Shown: positions 36,129 to 45,336 of the stretch, piece after piece
Layout: each line of letters starts with the position of its first letter
How positions within the stretch are numbered: the first letter of the stretch is position 1
Assembly: GCA_016786725.1 (NCBI GenBank)
Contig: JAEUVU010000020.1
Coordinates: forward strand, 124,001-188,000
DNA: 64,000 bases
Reading direction: 5' to 3'
Source: Ferruginibacter sp.
GTDB lineage: Bacteria; Bacteroidota; Bacteroidia; Chitinophagales; Chitinophagaceae
Made by a program: the position numbers and the translations under genes
The notes under the pieces: generated by a model
Seen by the model: the letters and a program-made list of their open reading frames with translations, nothing else
Told to the model about the DNA's origin: nothing
The model's database searches: none

Positions 36129-37208
36129 TTACTTTTGCTGATAATTTTTTATTTGCGCCACGGTGAAATTATAATATTCCTTTTCATCCTGCTTATACCA
36201 ATCAAATGTCCATTGTATGGCTTCTTTGTTTGTGAGCAAGGGGTGCCAGCCTAATATATTTTTTGCTTTATCAATATTCAGTTTAAGCAATGTTGCTTCG
36301 TGTGGTTGCAACGCATCGCTCTTATCTATCCAATCTCCCGAGCCCCACGTGTTGATCGCCGTTTGCACAAGTTCTTTCACTTCCAGGTGATCATCAGGCA
36401 CAGGGCCAAAATTATAAGCGCCTGAATACTTAACGGCATCTTCATCAAGCAGCGCCCCCAGCAATAAATAGCCGCTCAAAGGCTCCAGTACATGCTGCCA
36501 GGGCCTTACTGCGGCAGGGTTACGCACAGGTACCGGTTGGTGCTTTTTTAATGACCTTACAATATCGGGCACTATCCGGTCCTTGTTCCAGTCTCCTCCA
36601 CCAATTACATTACCCGCCCTTGCGCTGGCAATTGCCTTAAGATGTGTTGCATAGTTTGCAGCATTAAAAAAAGAATTTCGGAATGAACCCACCACTATTT
36701 CCGTTGCTGCTTTACTTGCACTGTATGGGTCGTATCCACCCAGCACATCATCTTCTGTATAATAATGCCCGGTTTCTTTATTCTCGTAAACTTTATCCGT
36801 TGTGATGATAACAACAGTACATTTCTTATCAAGCTTATTTACAGCTTCGAGGAGATTGGCTGTACCGGTAACATTCACATCAAAAGTTTCAGCGGGTATT
36901 TCGTAAGACCGCCTCACCAAAGCCTGTGCAGCTAAATGAAAAATAAAATCAGGTTGAAAATCTTTGATCGCTGTTGCCAGCTTCTCTCTGCTACGTATAT
37001 CCCCAAAAGTGTTTTCGAAATTTATGTTGGGTGATATGATATTGAAAAGATCGTTGTCGTTCTCTGGTGGCAAAGCATAACCTTTTACAATCGCCCCAAG
37101 CTGATGCAGCCAGGTAATAAACCAGGCGCCTTTAAAACCGGTGTGACCGGTTACGAATACCTTTTTGCCCTTATAGCTGTTCAGATATTTGCTTACCACA
37201 CTTTCCAT
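36129..37208 (-). CDS. ddhB: CDP-glucose 4,6-dehydratase
   Basis: Converts CDP-D-glucose to CDP-4-keto-6-deoxy-D-glucose, the entry to 3,6-dideoxyhexoses. The 359 residues show the NAD motif GHTGFKGAW, the family block FIFHLAAQALVRRSYE, TTDKVYENKE, and the catalytic YSASK in GGYDPYSASKAATE. Also RAGNVIGGGDWNKDR and RPWQHVLEPLSGYL are diagnostic of RfbG. Its start overlaps the end of ddhA by 16 bp. Confidence 0.96.
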   Translation of the reverse strand: MESVVSKYLNSYKGKKVFVTGHTGFKGAWFITWLHQLGAIVKGYALPPENDNDLFNIISPNINFENTFGDIRSREKLATAIKDFQPDFIFHLAAQALVRRSYEIPAETFDVNVTGTANLLEAVNKLDKKCTVVIITTDKVYENKETGHYYTEDDVLGGYDPYSASKAATEIVVGSFRNSFFNAANYATHLKAIASARAGNVIGGGDWNKDRIVPDIVRSLKKHQPVPVRNPAAVRPWQHVLEPLSGYLLLGALLDEDAVKYSGAYNFGPVPDDHLEVKELVQTAINTWGSGDWIDKSDALQPHEATLLKLNIDKAKNILGWHPLLTNKEAIQWTFDWYKQDEKEYYNFTVAQIKNYQQK

Positions 37209-37969
37209 GCTGCATTATTGGTTTTCCATAATTCTTCCAGTTCCATTTTATCCCTCAGGGCATCCATCGCTTTCCAAAACCCCTTATGTTTATAAGCAGC
37301 CAGTTCATTTGCTTTAGTGATGTTCTCCAAAGGCTGGTCTTCCCACATCGTATCTGTCATATCACCTTTTAAATATTCAAACACCCCTGGCTTTAAAACA
37401 AAAAAACCGCCATTGATCCATTTGCTTTCATCTTTTGATTTCTCTTTAAAAGCCCTCACATGGGCATTTTCATCCAGTTCCATACCTCCAAACCTGGATG
37501 CCATACTTACTGCAGTAACAGTAGCTGTTTTATTATTCTCTTTATGAAATTTCAGCAGTTCATTCAAATCAATATCACAAACACCATCTCCGTATGTAAG
37601 CATAAAATCTTCCTGTCCTATATACTTTTCTACCTGCTGCAACCTGCCGGCAGTTTTTGTCTGTAACCCGGTATCTACCAGGGTAACTTTAAAATTATCA
37701 CTCTTTGTACCCAACACTTCCATTTTATTGTTTCCAAGGTCAATTGATATATCAGAGTTATGCAAAAAGTAATTCATGAAATATTCTTTAATAACATATC
37801 CCTTATAGCCCAGGCAAATGATAAAATCACTAAAGCCATAATGGCTGTAAATTTTCATGATATGCCACAGGATGGGTTTGCCACCGATCTCCACCATGGG
37901 TTTTGGCCTCGTATCGGTTTCTTCCGATATACGGGTACCCAGGCCGCCGGCAAAAATTACAACCTTCAT
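37193..37969 (-). CDS. ddhA: Glucose-1-phosphate cytidylyltransferase
   Basis: Makes CDP-glucose from glucose 1-phosphate and CTP, the first committed step for CDP-dideoxyhexoses. The 258 residues begin with VIFAGGLGTRISEETDTRPKP (nucleotide-binding and Lys site) and contain IGGKPILWHIMKIYSHYG and MLTYGDGVCDI, as in RfbF. The C-terminal WKAMDALRDKMELEELW is typical. It starts 2 bp after the mqnA stop, so it is probably read from the mqnA promoter. Confidence 0.96.
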   Translation of the reverse strand: MKVVIFAGGLGTRISEETDTRPKPMVEIGGKPILWHIMKIYSHYGFSDFIICLGYKGYVIKEYFMNYFLHNSDISIDLGNNKMEVLGTKSDNFKVTLVDTGLQTKTAGRLQQVEKYIGQEDFMLTYGDGVCDIDLNELLKFHKENNKTATVTAVSMASRFGGMELDENAHVRAFKEKSKDESKWINGGFFVLKPGVFEYLKGDMTDTMWEDQPLENITKANELAAYKHKGFWKAMDALRDKMELEELWKTNNAAWKVW

Positions 37970-37971
37970 GA

Positions 37972-38712
37972 TTACATTTTTATTTTGCGCAAAAATAAAG
38001 CTTTTGCCTCTTCCATACGGGCATCCAGCTTAAATTTGATGAATTGGGTATAATAGCTTTTTATATCGAAACCAGCTATCTGGTTTTTTGCTATCACCTC
38101 ATCTAAATGTTCAAAACCATAAGCATTGGCTTCATTGAATTTTTCAATAAATGAACCGGGTATCGGTTTATTACTGACCCATGCAGCAAAAACAAAAGGC
38201 AGGCCGGTCATTTCTTTCCAGGCGGTGCCCAGGTCGTAAATGTATTTTGTTTTTGATCTTTGAGCCAGGGCACGGTCGCCAATTACGAGGCCTGCTGTTG
38301 TACCGGCAATTTGCTGTTCATAATTTTCTGAACCTGCCATAAGCTGCGGTGAAATATTCCAATGCTCCTGCAACAATATCTTCAGCAGTGCAACCGAAGT
38401 GCGGCTTTGGTAATCCAGTAAGATGGTTTTTATTTCCGCAAGCGGAACACTGCTGAATAAACAAACACTGGCTACTTCCCCATCACAGGCAATACAATAG
38501 TCGGAAATAATGTGATGTTCTTTTAAAGACGGAATTACAGCCACAGGCACCAGTCCGATATCAATTTGGTTGTTTTGTAAATATGATGCAATGTTTGCAG
38601 GATAATCTATCGCCAGTGCCATCTCGTCCTGCATCTTACCTTGTTTAAAGCCGTATATCAGGGGTTTGGTATTTAAATAACTAACAGCTCCTACCCTTAT
38701 CTTCTGTGCCAA
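37972..38712 (-). CDS. mqnA: Chorismate dehydratase of the futalosine menaquinone pathway
   Basis: Dehydrates chorismate to 3-enolpyruvylbenzoate for menaquinone synthesis. The 246 residues of the periplasmic-binding-protein fold start RVGAVSYLNTKPLIYGF, with IDIGLVPVAVIPSL and GEVASVCLFS as MqnA marks. The start is TTG at 38710-38712 directly before AQKIRVGAVSYLN; no ATG precedes it. A TAAATTTG box lies 17 bp upstream. The gene heads the minus-strand polysaccharide run with only 2 bp to ddhA. The other mqn genes are not in the window. Confidence 0.92.
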   Translation of the reverse strand: MAQKIRVGAVSYLNTKPLIYGFKQGKMQDEMALAIDYPANIASYLQNNQIDIGLVPVAVIPSLKEHHIISDYCIACDGEVASVCLFSSVPLAEIKTILLDYQSRTSVALLKILLQEHWNISPQLMAGSENYEQQIAGTTAGLVIGDRALAQRSKTKYIYDLGTAWKEMTGLPFVFAAWVSNKPIPGSFIEKFNEANAYGFEHLDEVIAKNQIAGFDIKSYYTQFIKFKLDARMEEAKALFLRKIKM

Positions 38713-38717
38713 TTGTG

Positions 38718-38725
38718 TATTTTTG
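38718..38725 (+). promoter_or_regulatory. Possible -7 box of purB
   Basis: TATTTTTG matches TAnnTTTG and ends 21 bp before the purB ATG. It lies inside the region needed by the mqnA promoter on the other strand. Confidence 0.5.
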
Positions 38726-38728
38726 CGG

Positions 38729-38736
38729 CAAATTTA
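38729..38736 (-). promoter_or_regulatory. Possible -7 box of mqnA and the downstream sugar operon
   Basis: On the minus strand TAAATTTG matches TAnnTTTG and ends 16 bp before the mqnA TTG. It sits 3 bp from the oppositely directed purB -7 box. Confidence 0.5.
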
Positions 38737-38746
38737 CTGCAACATC

Positions 38747-40081
38747 ATGGATTTAAATCAACTTACCGCCCTATCCCCTATCGACGGACGTTACCGCAAA
38801 CAATTAGCCCATTTGGCCGAATATTTCAGTGAATATGCTTTGATAAAATACCGTGTTGTTGTTGAGGTTGAATATTTTTTGTTTCTGGCAGAAAAGAAAT
38901 TTTTTAAAATAGATTCGAAGACCAGGCAACATTTACAAAAAGCCGCTAATGAGTTTTCATTGAATGATGCTGCTGAAATTAAAAAAACAGAATCCATCAC
39001 CAATCATGATGTGAAGGCTGTTGAATATTTTATTAAAAAGGTTTTGGATGATTGCAATGCCGGACATTTAAAAGAATGGGTGCATTTTGGGCTAACATCA
39101 CAAGACATCAACAATACCGCCATTCCGTTGCTTTGGAAAAACAGTATTGAGCAGGAATATTTACCGGCCGTTATTAACCTGCAACACGCTATTGGTAAAA
39201 TGGCGCTTGCCTGGAAACCGGTTCCTATGCTTGCACGTACGCATGGGCAACCGGCCAGCCCCACACGGCTGGGAAAAGAAATGATGGTATTTGCTGAGAG
39301 ATTGGAGAACCAGATACAATTGTTCAGCTATATACCTTTTACCGCAAAATTTGGCGGAGCTACCGGTAATTTTAATGCACACCATGTTGCCTTTCCAAAA
39401 TACAACTGGGTAAAATTTGCAAATGATTTTACAGAAACTAAACTGGGTCTGCAACGCCAGCAATACACAACCCAGATAGAACATTTTGATACCCTTGCTG
39501 CACATTTTGATGCCATCAAACGCATCAATACCATCATCATAGATTTTTGCAGGGATATGTGGGCCTACATCAGCATGGATTATTTTAAGCAGCAAACCAA
39601 AAAAGGAGAAATTGGCAGCAGCGCCATGCCGCATAAGGTAAACCCAATTGATTTTGAAAATGCAGAAGGCAACCTGGGCATTGCAAACGCACTGCTGGAA
39701 CACTTTTCAGCAAAACTGCCTGTCTCCCGCCTGCAGCGTGATCTTACTGATTCTACGGTTTTAAGAAATATAGGTTTGCCCATAGCACATACAGTACTTG
39801 CCATTAAATCAACAGAAAAAGGTATTGGTAAACTCCTGCTAAACGAGCAAAAGCTTAAGGCAGATCTTGAAGGAAACTGGGCAGTGGTTGCCGAAGCCAT
39901 TCAAACTATTTTAAGAAGAGAAAATTATCCCCAGCCATACGAAGCTTTAAAAGAACTCACCCGTGGCAAGTCTGCAATTGATAAAAAAGCCATTCATGAT
40001 TTTATTGGCAGTTTAAAAATATCCACTGCTTTAAAGAAAGAATTAAAAGCTATTACCCCGCACACTTATGTGGGAATATGA
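38747..40081 (+). CDS. purB: Adenylosuccinate lyase
   Basis: Catalyses two fumarate-releasing steps of purine synthesis. The 444 residues contain LSPIDGRYRKQL at the N-terminus, GLTSQDINNTA, ARTHGQPASPTRLGKE and the fumarase-superfamily signature GSSAMPHKVNPIDFENAEGN. This is the E. coli-like PurB class. ATG 38747 is used; the frame extends eight codons further to a TTG that would sit on the -7 box, so the inner start is right. Confidence 0.97.
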   Translation: MDLNQLTALSPIDGRYRKQLAHLAEYFSEYALIKYRVVVEVEYFLFLAEKKFFKIDSKTRQHLQKAANEFSLNDAAEIKKTESITNHDVKAVEYFIKKVLDDCNAGHLKEWVHFGLTSQDINNTAIPLLWKNSIEQEYLPAVINLQHAIGKMALAWKPVPMLARTHGQPASPTRLGKEMMVFAERLENQIQLFSYIPFTAKFGGATGNFNAHHVAFPKYNWVKFANDFTETKLGLQRQQYTTQIEHFDTLAAHFDAIKRINTIIIDFCRDMWAYISMDYFKQQTKKGEIGSSAMPHKVNPIDFENAEGNLGIANALLEHFSAKLPVSRLQRDLTDSTVLRNIGLPIAHTVLAIKSTEKGIGKLLLNEQKLKADLEGNWAVVAEAIQTILRRENYPQPYEALKELTRGKSAIDKKAIHDFIGSLKISTALKKELKAITPHTYVGI

Positions 40082-40259
40082 TATAATAGTTATAGCTAAA
40101 AACGCACAGTTTTGGTAAGATGTTATACAGATTCCTGTTTCCCCTTATTTTTAATCATTAAAACTGGTTGAAAACAAGATATCTTGTGGCAACTAATCTG
40201 TATTTCATCATAAAAAAATATGTAATTTCAGTGCCGGTACCATCTCACTAATAAATCTT

Positions 40260-43200
40260 ATGAAGAAAATTCTTCTTCCAATAATATTATTCACAGTAAA
40301 TTTTTGCTTTGGCCAGGTAAATCTTAATCTTGGCCTCAAAGCGTATTACCCTTTCTCTGGCAATGCCAATGATGTAAGCGGTAACAATAACAATCCTGTT
40401 TTTAACAATGCCACGTTAACCGCCGACAGGTTTGGTAATCCAAACAGCGCTTATCATTTTGATGGTGCAAGCCAGTACATGAAGATATTAAACAGCGCCA
40501 CACTCAATACAACAAATAAACTTTCCCTTGTTGCATGGGTAAAAGTACAGGGATTTTATGCCGGAACCTGTCATGGGAATTCCATAATCGCTAAAGGAGA
40601 TGCAGATGGATTGACTGGTAATTATGTTTTACGCTTTGATGATAATGCATTTACCAATGGAAATAATTGTTCTCAGGCTGTAGATCCTGCACACCAGAAT
40701 TTTTATGGTCTTGGAAGTTCTCCAAATCCCCCGGGATATACACCCTATATTCAAACCAACCAATGGTATTGTGTAATTGCCACTTACGATGGTACAACTG
40801 CAAGACTGTATGTTAATTGTGAGCTTAAAGTAAGCAGGGCACAAACCCTTACAACTTTTACAAATAGCTTTGATGTTTTTTTGGGCAGGCATAACAGCGC
40901 TGCATTTCCATACTGGTTTAATGGAGATATGGATGAAGTGAGGATTTATGACCGGGCTTTGAATATTGATGAAGTAAATACGCTTGGCGGCTGTATTATT
41001 CAAACGCCTTGTAACAACTGGCTCAACACACCCGTTCCAAATTCAAATGCACGAATTGGTGACCTTGATATTTCAGGAAATCAACTTACAATTGAAGCCA
41101 GCTTTAACCGAACAGGTGCGGTTAACCCAGTTGGCGGTTATGGCTTTTTAATTTCAAAGCATACAAACTCAAATGATATAAATTATGCCATGTGGCCCGA
41201 AGGCTGCTCTATAAGAACAACCAGCGGCCAGTTTTTTGCACAGGAAAACTGTAGTTTTCAATTAAACAAAACATATCATGTTGCAATGGTTTATGACGGT
41301 GTTTCACTTAAGTATTACCGGAATGGCTTTTTACACAGCCAAACGCCTGCCGCCGGAAATTTAGTTCTTAATGACCTGATCACCACCATAGGGCAAAACG
41401 TGCCTGAAGGCGCTTCTACCATCTATCCTTTTATTGGAAATATCAATGAAGTAAGAATATGGAATGTAGCCCGATCACAAGCACAGCTTCAAACCTACAT
41501 GAATAACTCTTTACCCAATCCAACAACAATACCAGGCCTGTTGGGATATTATACTTTCGATAACCTGCTTAATAAACAGGGAAACCCTGCATGGAATGCT
41601 GCATTGAATGGAGGCGCTTCAATAAATGCAACCAACCCTAATTGTACATTTACAGCAGATTCCTGTCAGGCCATTGCAGGTTCTGCCATTATTAATGCTT
41701 ACACGCCTGTAGCTGGGTTCAACATCTGTGATAATAAATTAACTGTTGAAGACGCAACCCCATTTAACGTTGGTGATACAGTTTTGCTGATACAAATGAA
41801 AGGTGCTGTAATTGATTCCACCAATACTACAGCATTTGGCAGCATTACTGATTATAAAAATGCAGGTAACTACGAATTCAATTACGTGAAAAGCAAAACA
41901 GGGAATGTTATTGAATTGAAGAATACACTCACTAGGCAATATGATATTCCTGTGGGTAAAGTACAATTGATAAGGGTGCCCTATTTTATTAGTTTGTCAA
42001 CTACCGATACTTTAACCTGTTCACCCTGGGACGGAAGCAAAGGCGGTGTATTGGCATTTAATGTTCAGAATACATTAACGCTTAATAAGCCAATAGATGT
42101 GAGCGGTAAGGGTTTCAGGGGTGGCATAAATACTAATTTCCTGGCCGGTACGCTGGCATGTAACTTACTCGGATATCATTATGACAATGCCAGCACAGAA
42201 ACTGCTAAAAAGGGTGAAGGCATTGCACTGATTGGTACAACCAAATTAAATGGCAGGGGCAAGCTGGCTAATGGTGCAGGTGGTGGTAATGGACATAATG
42301 CAGGTGGTGGTGGTGGCAGTAACGCTTCTTCAGGTGGATTTGGCGGATATCAACTCGATAACTGCGGTGGAGCCCCATTTGACAATCGGGGAATCGGGGG
42401 TTTGGCATTAACGTACAATAACACACTCAATAAAATATTCATGGGCGGTGGCGGAGGTGCCGGGCACTATGATGGCGTAAGTGGTTCCGGGCACTATTCT
42501 AATGGCGGAAATGGCGGCGGTATTGTGATCATTAATGCTAATAACATGGTAAGCAATGGCCAGGCTATCTATTCTAAAGGTAATGCTGGTGATGATTGTA
42601 TTGCAAATGGATTTCCGTGTGGACATGAAGGTATGGGTGGCGGAGGCGCAGGCGGCTCTGTTATATTAGCAATAAACAGTTTTGCAGATAATAATATACA
42701 AAATGTAAATGGTGGTAAAGGCGCTAACCTGGAAGTATATACAGCCGCTGCAGGGAGGGTTGGGCCTGGTGGCGGAGGCAGCGGTGGTGTTGTATGGTTT
42801 AAATCAGCTTCATTACCTGCTAACAACACTGTACAAAATACAGGTGGTGTAAATGGTGTCATCGTTCCTAATGCCAGCAATCCATGGGGTGCCACTGCTG
42901 GCAGCGCCGGGCTAAATCTTTTCAACCTTGTGATACCGGTTGCCACTAACCCTTTTAAACCTAATATTGATTCTGTTCGGTTTAACAATGTTACCGCCTG
43001 TTTAAATGTAAATTTTAATGGCCTGGCATATACAAATACAAACCCCATCAACAGCTGGCAGTGGTATTTTGGAGATGGAGGTACTTCCAGTACACAAAAC
43101 ACATCGCATTTGTATGCTTCTGCTGGAATTTATAGTGTAAAACTGGTAGTAACAGATATAAATGGGTGTAAGGACAGTATCACAAAAAATATAACAACAG

Positions 43201-44222
43201 GTACATTTATTGCCGATGCAGGAAATGATACAGCCGTTTGTGCCGCTCCTACTGTTTCAGTTACTTTACATGCAAGTGCAGGTGCTACTTATTCATGGAC
43301 ACCTGCTGCATTACTAAATAATCCAGCTATACAAAACCCGGTTGCCACTATTTCGGCAACAACAAAATTTTATGTCACAATCAGCGATGGTTCAGGCTGC
43401 AGTGCAACTGATTCGGTTACTGTAACACTTACGCCGGCATTAACACCCGCTGTAACCATAAGCACACCCAATAATAATATTTGCAAAGGCACACCCGCCA
43501 CATTTACTGCTGTTGCTGTAAACGGTGGCAACTCTCCCTCTTATCAATGGCAAAAAAATGGTAACCCGGCAGGTACCAATAGTAATACCTATACCGATCA
43601 GAATTTGAATAACGGTGATGTTATCAGGTGCATCCTTACTTCCAGTATCGCTTGTGCAGCGCCCGCAACTGCCCAAAGCAATAGTATTGTAATGTCAATA
43701 ATCAACTCCTTAGCTAATACAAGGTATCCAACGCTTTCTGCATTTCCTTACCAGCAGCTTCAGTTGCAGGCACGTAATATTGGCAATAGCTACTTATGGT
43801 CGCCTCCGGTTGGTTTAAATAATAATACAATTTCCAACCCGGTATTTTATTATTCCGAAACCCAGGAATATCTTGTACGCATTAATACAAGTGCAGGTTG
43901 TATCGTGGTAGACACATTGCTTGTTGAAATAAAAGGTAAAAAAGGTATTTATGTACCCGAAGGGTTTACACCAAACGGAGATGGAAATAATGATCGGCTG
44001 TACCCGATACTGGTTGGCATAAAAAAGCTGAATTATTTTAAAGTATATAACCGATGGGGCAATCTTTTATTTGAAACCACAAGCGGCAGGCCTGAAGATG
44101 GCTGGGACGGCACCTATAAGGGTAAAAAACAGCCGGTAGAAACATATTTGTGGGTAGTAGAAGGTATAGATATAGACAACATAACTATCACAAAAAATGG
44201 CAACACTTTATTAATCCGCTAA
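40260..44222 (+). CDS. Large secreted LamG/PKD surface protein with T9SS type B sorting domain
   Basis: A 1320-residue exported protein. A signal peptide ends at CFG-QVNLNLGL. Two concanavalin-like LamG domains span about 20-230 and 245-450 (each ending in DEVRIYDRAL or NEVRIWNVARSQ). A region with dense Gly repeats (about 660-860), a PKD domain (about 915-990, WYFGDGGTSS), Ig-like repeats and a C-terminal domain (about 1235-1320, GFTPNGDGNNDRLYPI, YNRWGNLLFE) follow. That last block is the type B signal of the type IX secretion system. The protein is probably an adhesin or matrix protein. It ends 3 bp before the PorP/SprF gene, which suggests a joint transcript. Confidence 0.9.
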   Translation: MKKILLPIILFTVNFCFGQVNLNLGLKAYYPFSGNANDVSGNNNNPVFNNATLTADRFGNPNSAYHFDGASQYMKILNSATLNTTNKLSLVAWVKVQGFYAGTCHGNSIIAKGDADGLTGNYVLRFDDNAFTNGNNCSQAVDPAHQNFYGLGSSPNPPGYTPYIQTNQWYCVIATYDGTTARLYVNCELKVSRAQTLTTFTNSFDVFLGRHNSAAFPYWFNGDMDEVRIYDRALNIDEVNTLGGCIIQTPCNNWLNTPVPNSNARIGDLDISGNQLTIEASFNRTGAVNPVGGYGFLISKHTNSNDINYAMWPEGCSIRTTSGQFFAQENCSFQLNKTYHVAMVYDGVSLKYYRNGFLHSQTPAAGNLVLNDLITTIGQNVPEGASTIYPFIGNINEVRIWNVARSQAQLQTYMNNSLPNPTTIPGLLGYYTFDNLLNKQGNPAWNAALNGGASINATNPNCTFTADSCQAIAGSAIINAYTPVAGFNICDNKLTVEDATPFNVGDTVLLIQMKGAVIDSTNTTAFGSITDYKNAGNYEFNYVKSKTGNVIELKNTLTRQYDIPVGKVQLIRVPYFISLSTTDTLTCSPWDGSKGGVLAFNVQNTLTLNKPIDVSGKGFRGGINTNFLAGTLACNLLGYHYDNASTETAKKGEGIALIGTTKLNGRGKLANGAGGGNGHNAGGGGGSNASSGGFGGYQLDNCGGAPFDNRGIGGLALTYNNTLNKIFMGGGGGAGHYDGVSGSGHYSNGGNGGGIVIINANNMVSNGQAIYSKGNAGDDCIANGFPCGHEGMGGGGAGGSVILAINSFADNNIQNVNGGKGANLEVYTAAAGRVGPGGGGSGGVVWFKSASLPANNTVQNTGGVNGVIVPNASNPWGATAGSAGLNLFNLVIPVATNPFKPNIDSVRFNNVTACLNVNFNGLAYTNTNPINSWQWYFGDGGTSSTQNTSHLYASAGIYSVKLVVTDINGCKDSITKNITTGTFIADAGNDTAVCAAPTVSVTLHASAGATYSWTPAALLNNPAIQNPVATISATTKFYVTISDGSGCSATDSVTVTLTPALTPAVTISTPNNNICKGTPATFTAVAVNGGNSPSYQWQKNGNPAGTNSNTYTDQNLNNGDVIRCILTSSIACAAPATAQSNSIVMSIINSLANTRYPTLSAFPYQQLQLQARNIGNSYLWSPPVGLNNNTISNPVFYYSETQEYLVRINTSAGCIVVDTLLVEIKGKKGIYVPEGFTPNGDGNNDRLYPILVGIKKLNYFKVYNRWGNLLFETTSGRPEDGWDGTYKGKKQPVETYLWVVEGIDIDNITITKNGNTLLIR

Positions 44223-44225
44223 GCT

Positions 44226-45242
44226 ATGAGTATTATAAAACTTAAAACAATTCTTATAGCGATAATGGCATTTTTCCATTTAACAGTAAGGGGCCAGGAT
44301 CCCCATTTTTCCATGTATTTCGCATCGCCCCTTACGCTTAACCCTGCAATGACGGGATATTTTGATGGCGATTACCGGGCCAGTGCCAACTTCAGGCAGC
44401 AGTGGTGGTCATTGGGTTCTCCTTTTGTTACCACTACTATGAGTTTTGATTCAAAACTCATGCAGTTGAAAATTCCGGAAAAAGACATTTTTGGGGGAGG
44501 GATTATGGCGTTGATAGATCAATCTTTTGGGGGCGCATACAATAGCATCAATATATCTGCATCGGGTTCTTACCATAAAGCACTCGATGAATTTGGTGAA
44601 CATAATATCGGAGCAGGTTTTCAGTTTAGTTATGCCAGCAGGAACATAAATGCCGGTGGACTGAGTTTTGCAAACCAGTTTACCGGAAGCGGTTTTGATA
44701 CCCGTTTACCTTCCAACGAAAATTTCATTCGCACAAAAAGTAATTATGTAGATTTAAATACCGGCCTTTTATACCGGTACAGTACAGAAAATACAGAAGT
44801 ATATTTAGGCGGATCATTGTATCATACAATAAGGCCTAATAACAGTTTTTTAAAAGATGGCAATTATCGCTTACCAATGCGCTATACAGTTCATGCAGGA
44901 TCAAAGTTTTCGATTGGCAGTAATGGAAACGAACTTTTTTTAAGCGGGTTATATATGTACCAGGCCGGAGCCACTGAAAAAAATGTAGGCATTGCTTACG
45001 GTATCTCTGTGAATGAAAACACCTCTGTATATGCAGGAAGCTGGTACAGAATTGGTGAAGCGATCCTTCCGTATATAGGCCTGGATAATAACAATTTTCA
45101 AATGGGCTTAACGTATGATATCATTAATTCAAAACTGAGAAATTACAGTCCCAAAAATGGCAGCTTCGAACTATCCGTGAATGTATTGATGTACAGGCCG
45201 AGGAATGTGTACACTAATTATAAACGTGGCCGGATATTTTAG
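44226..45242 (+). CDS. PorP/SprF family type IX secretion outer-membrane protein
   Basis: A 338-residue beta-barrel protein. The signal peptide ends around VRG-QDPHFS, followed by the family start HFSMYFASPLTLNPAMTGYFDGDYR. ANFRQQWWSLG and repeated amphipathic strands follow. SprF-like proteins commonly lie directly after a type B CTD substrate gene and assist its secretion and surface attachment, which is the arrangement here. Expected partner: the 1320-residue LamG protein upstream. Confidence 0.93.
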   Translation: MSIIKLKTILIAIMAFFHLTVRGQDPHFSMYFASPLTLNPAMTGYFDGDYRASANFRQQWWSLGSPFVTTTMSFDSKLMQLKIPEKDIFGGGIMALIDQSFGGAYNSINISASGSYHKALDEFGEHNIGAGFQFSYASRNINAGGLSFANQFTGSGFDTRLPSNENFIRTKSNYVDLNTGLLYRYSTENTEVYLGGSLYHTIRPNNSFLKDGNYRLPMRYTVHAGSKFSIGSNGNELFLSGLYMYQAGATEKNVGIAYGISVNENTSVYAGSWYRIGEAILPYIGLDNNNFQMGLTYDIINSKLRNYSPKNGSFELSVNVLMYRPRNVYTNYKRGRIF

Positions 45243-45274
45243 TATTGAAACCATACCAGCATTTATTTTATTAA

Positions 45275-45300
45275 AATCTTCCTAATTCCGCAGGAAGATT
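45275..45300 (+). terminator. Probable terminator after the PorP/SprF gene
   Basis: AATCTTCCT (45275-45283) pairs with AGGAAGATT (45292-45300), 8-nt loop, then AATTTTA. Confidence 0.6.
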
Positions 45301-45322
45301 AATTTTACCGGTTAATATCTGA

Positions 45323-45330
45323 TATATTTG
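45323..45330 (+). promoter_or_regulatory. Possible -7 box of the second LamG gene
   Basis: TATATTTG matches TAnnTTTG and ends 6 bp before ATG 45337, which suggests a very short or absent leader. Confidence 0.5.
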
Positions 45331-45336
45331 ATTTTT

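Noticed and set aside
39161..39703. 180-residue minus frame inside purB
   Set aside because: Antisense to purB, no motifs.
42270..42500. Tandem DNA repeat or CRISPR-like array
   Set aside because: The repetition is of Gly codons within one protein; there are no fixed repeats and spacers.
42569..43102. Pro-rich minus-strand frame opposite the Gly-rich part of the LamG protein
   Set aside because: The proline pattern is the complement of Gly codons; no start context or family.
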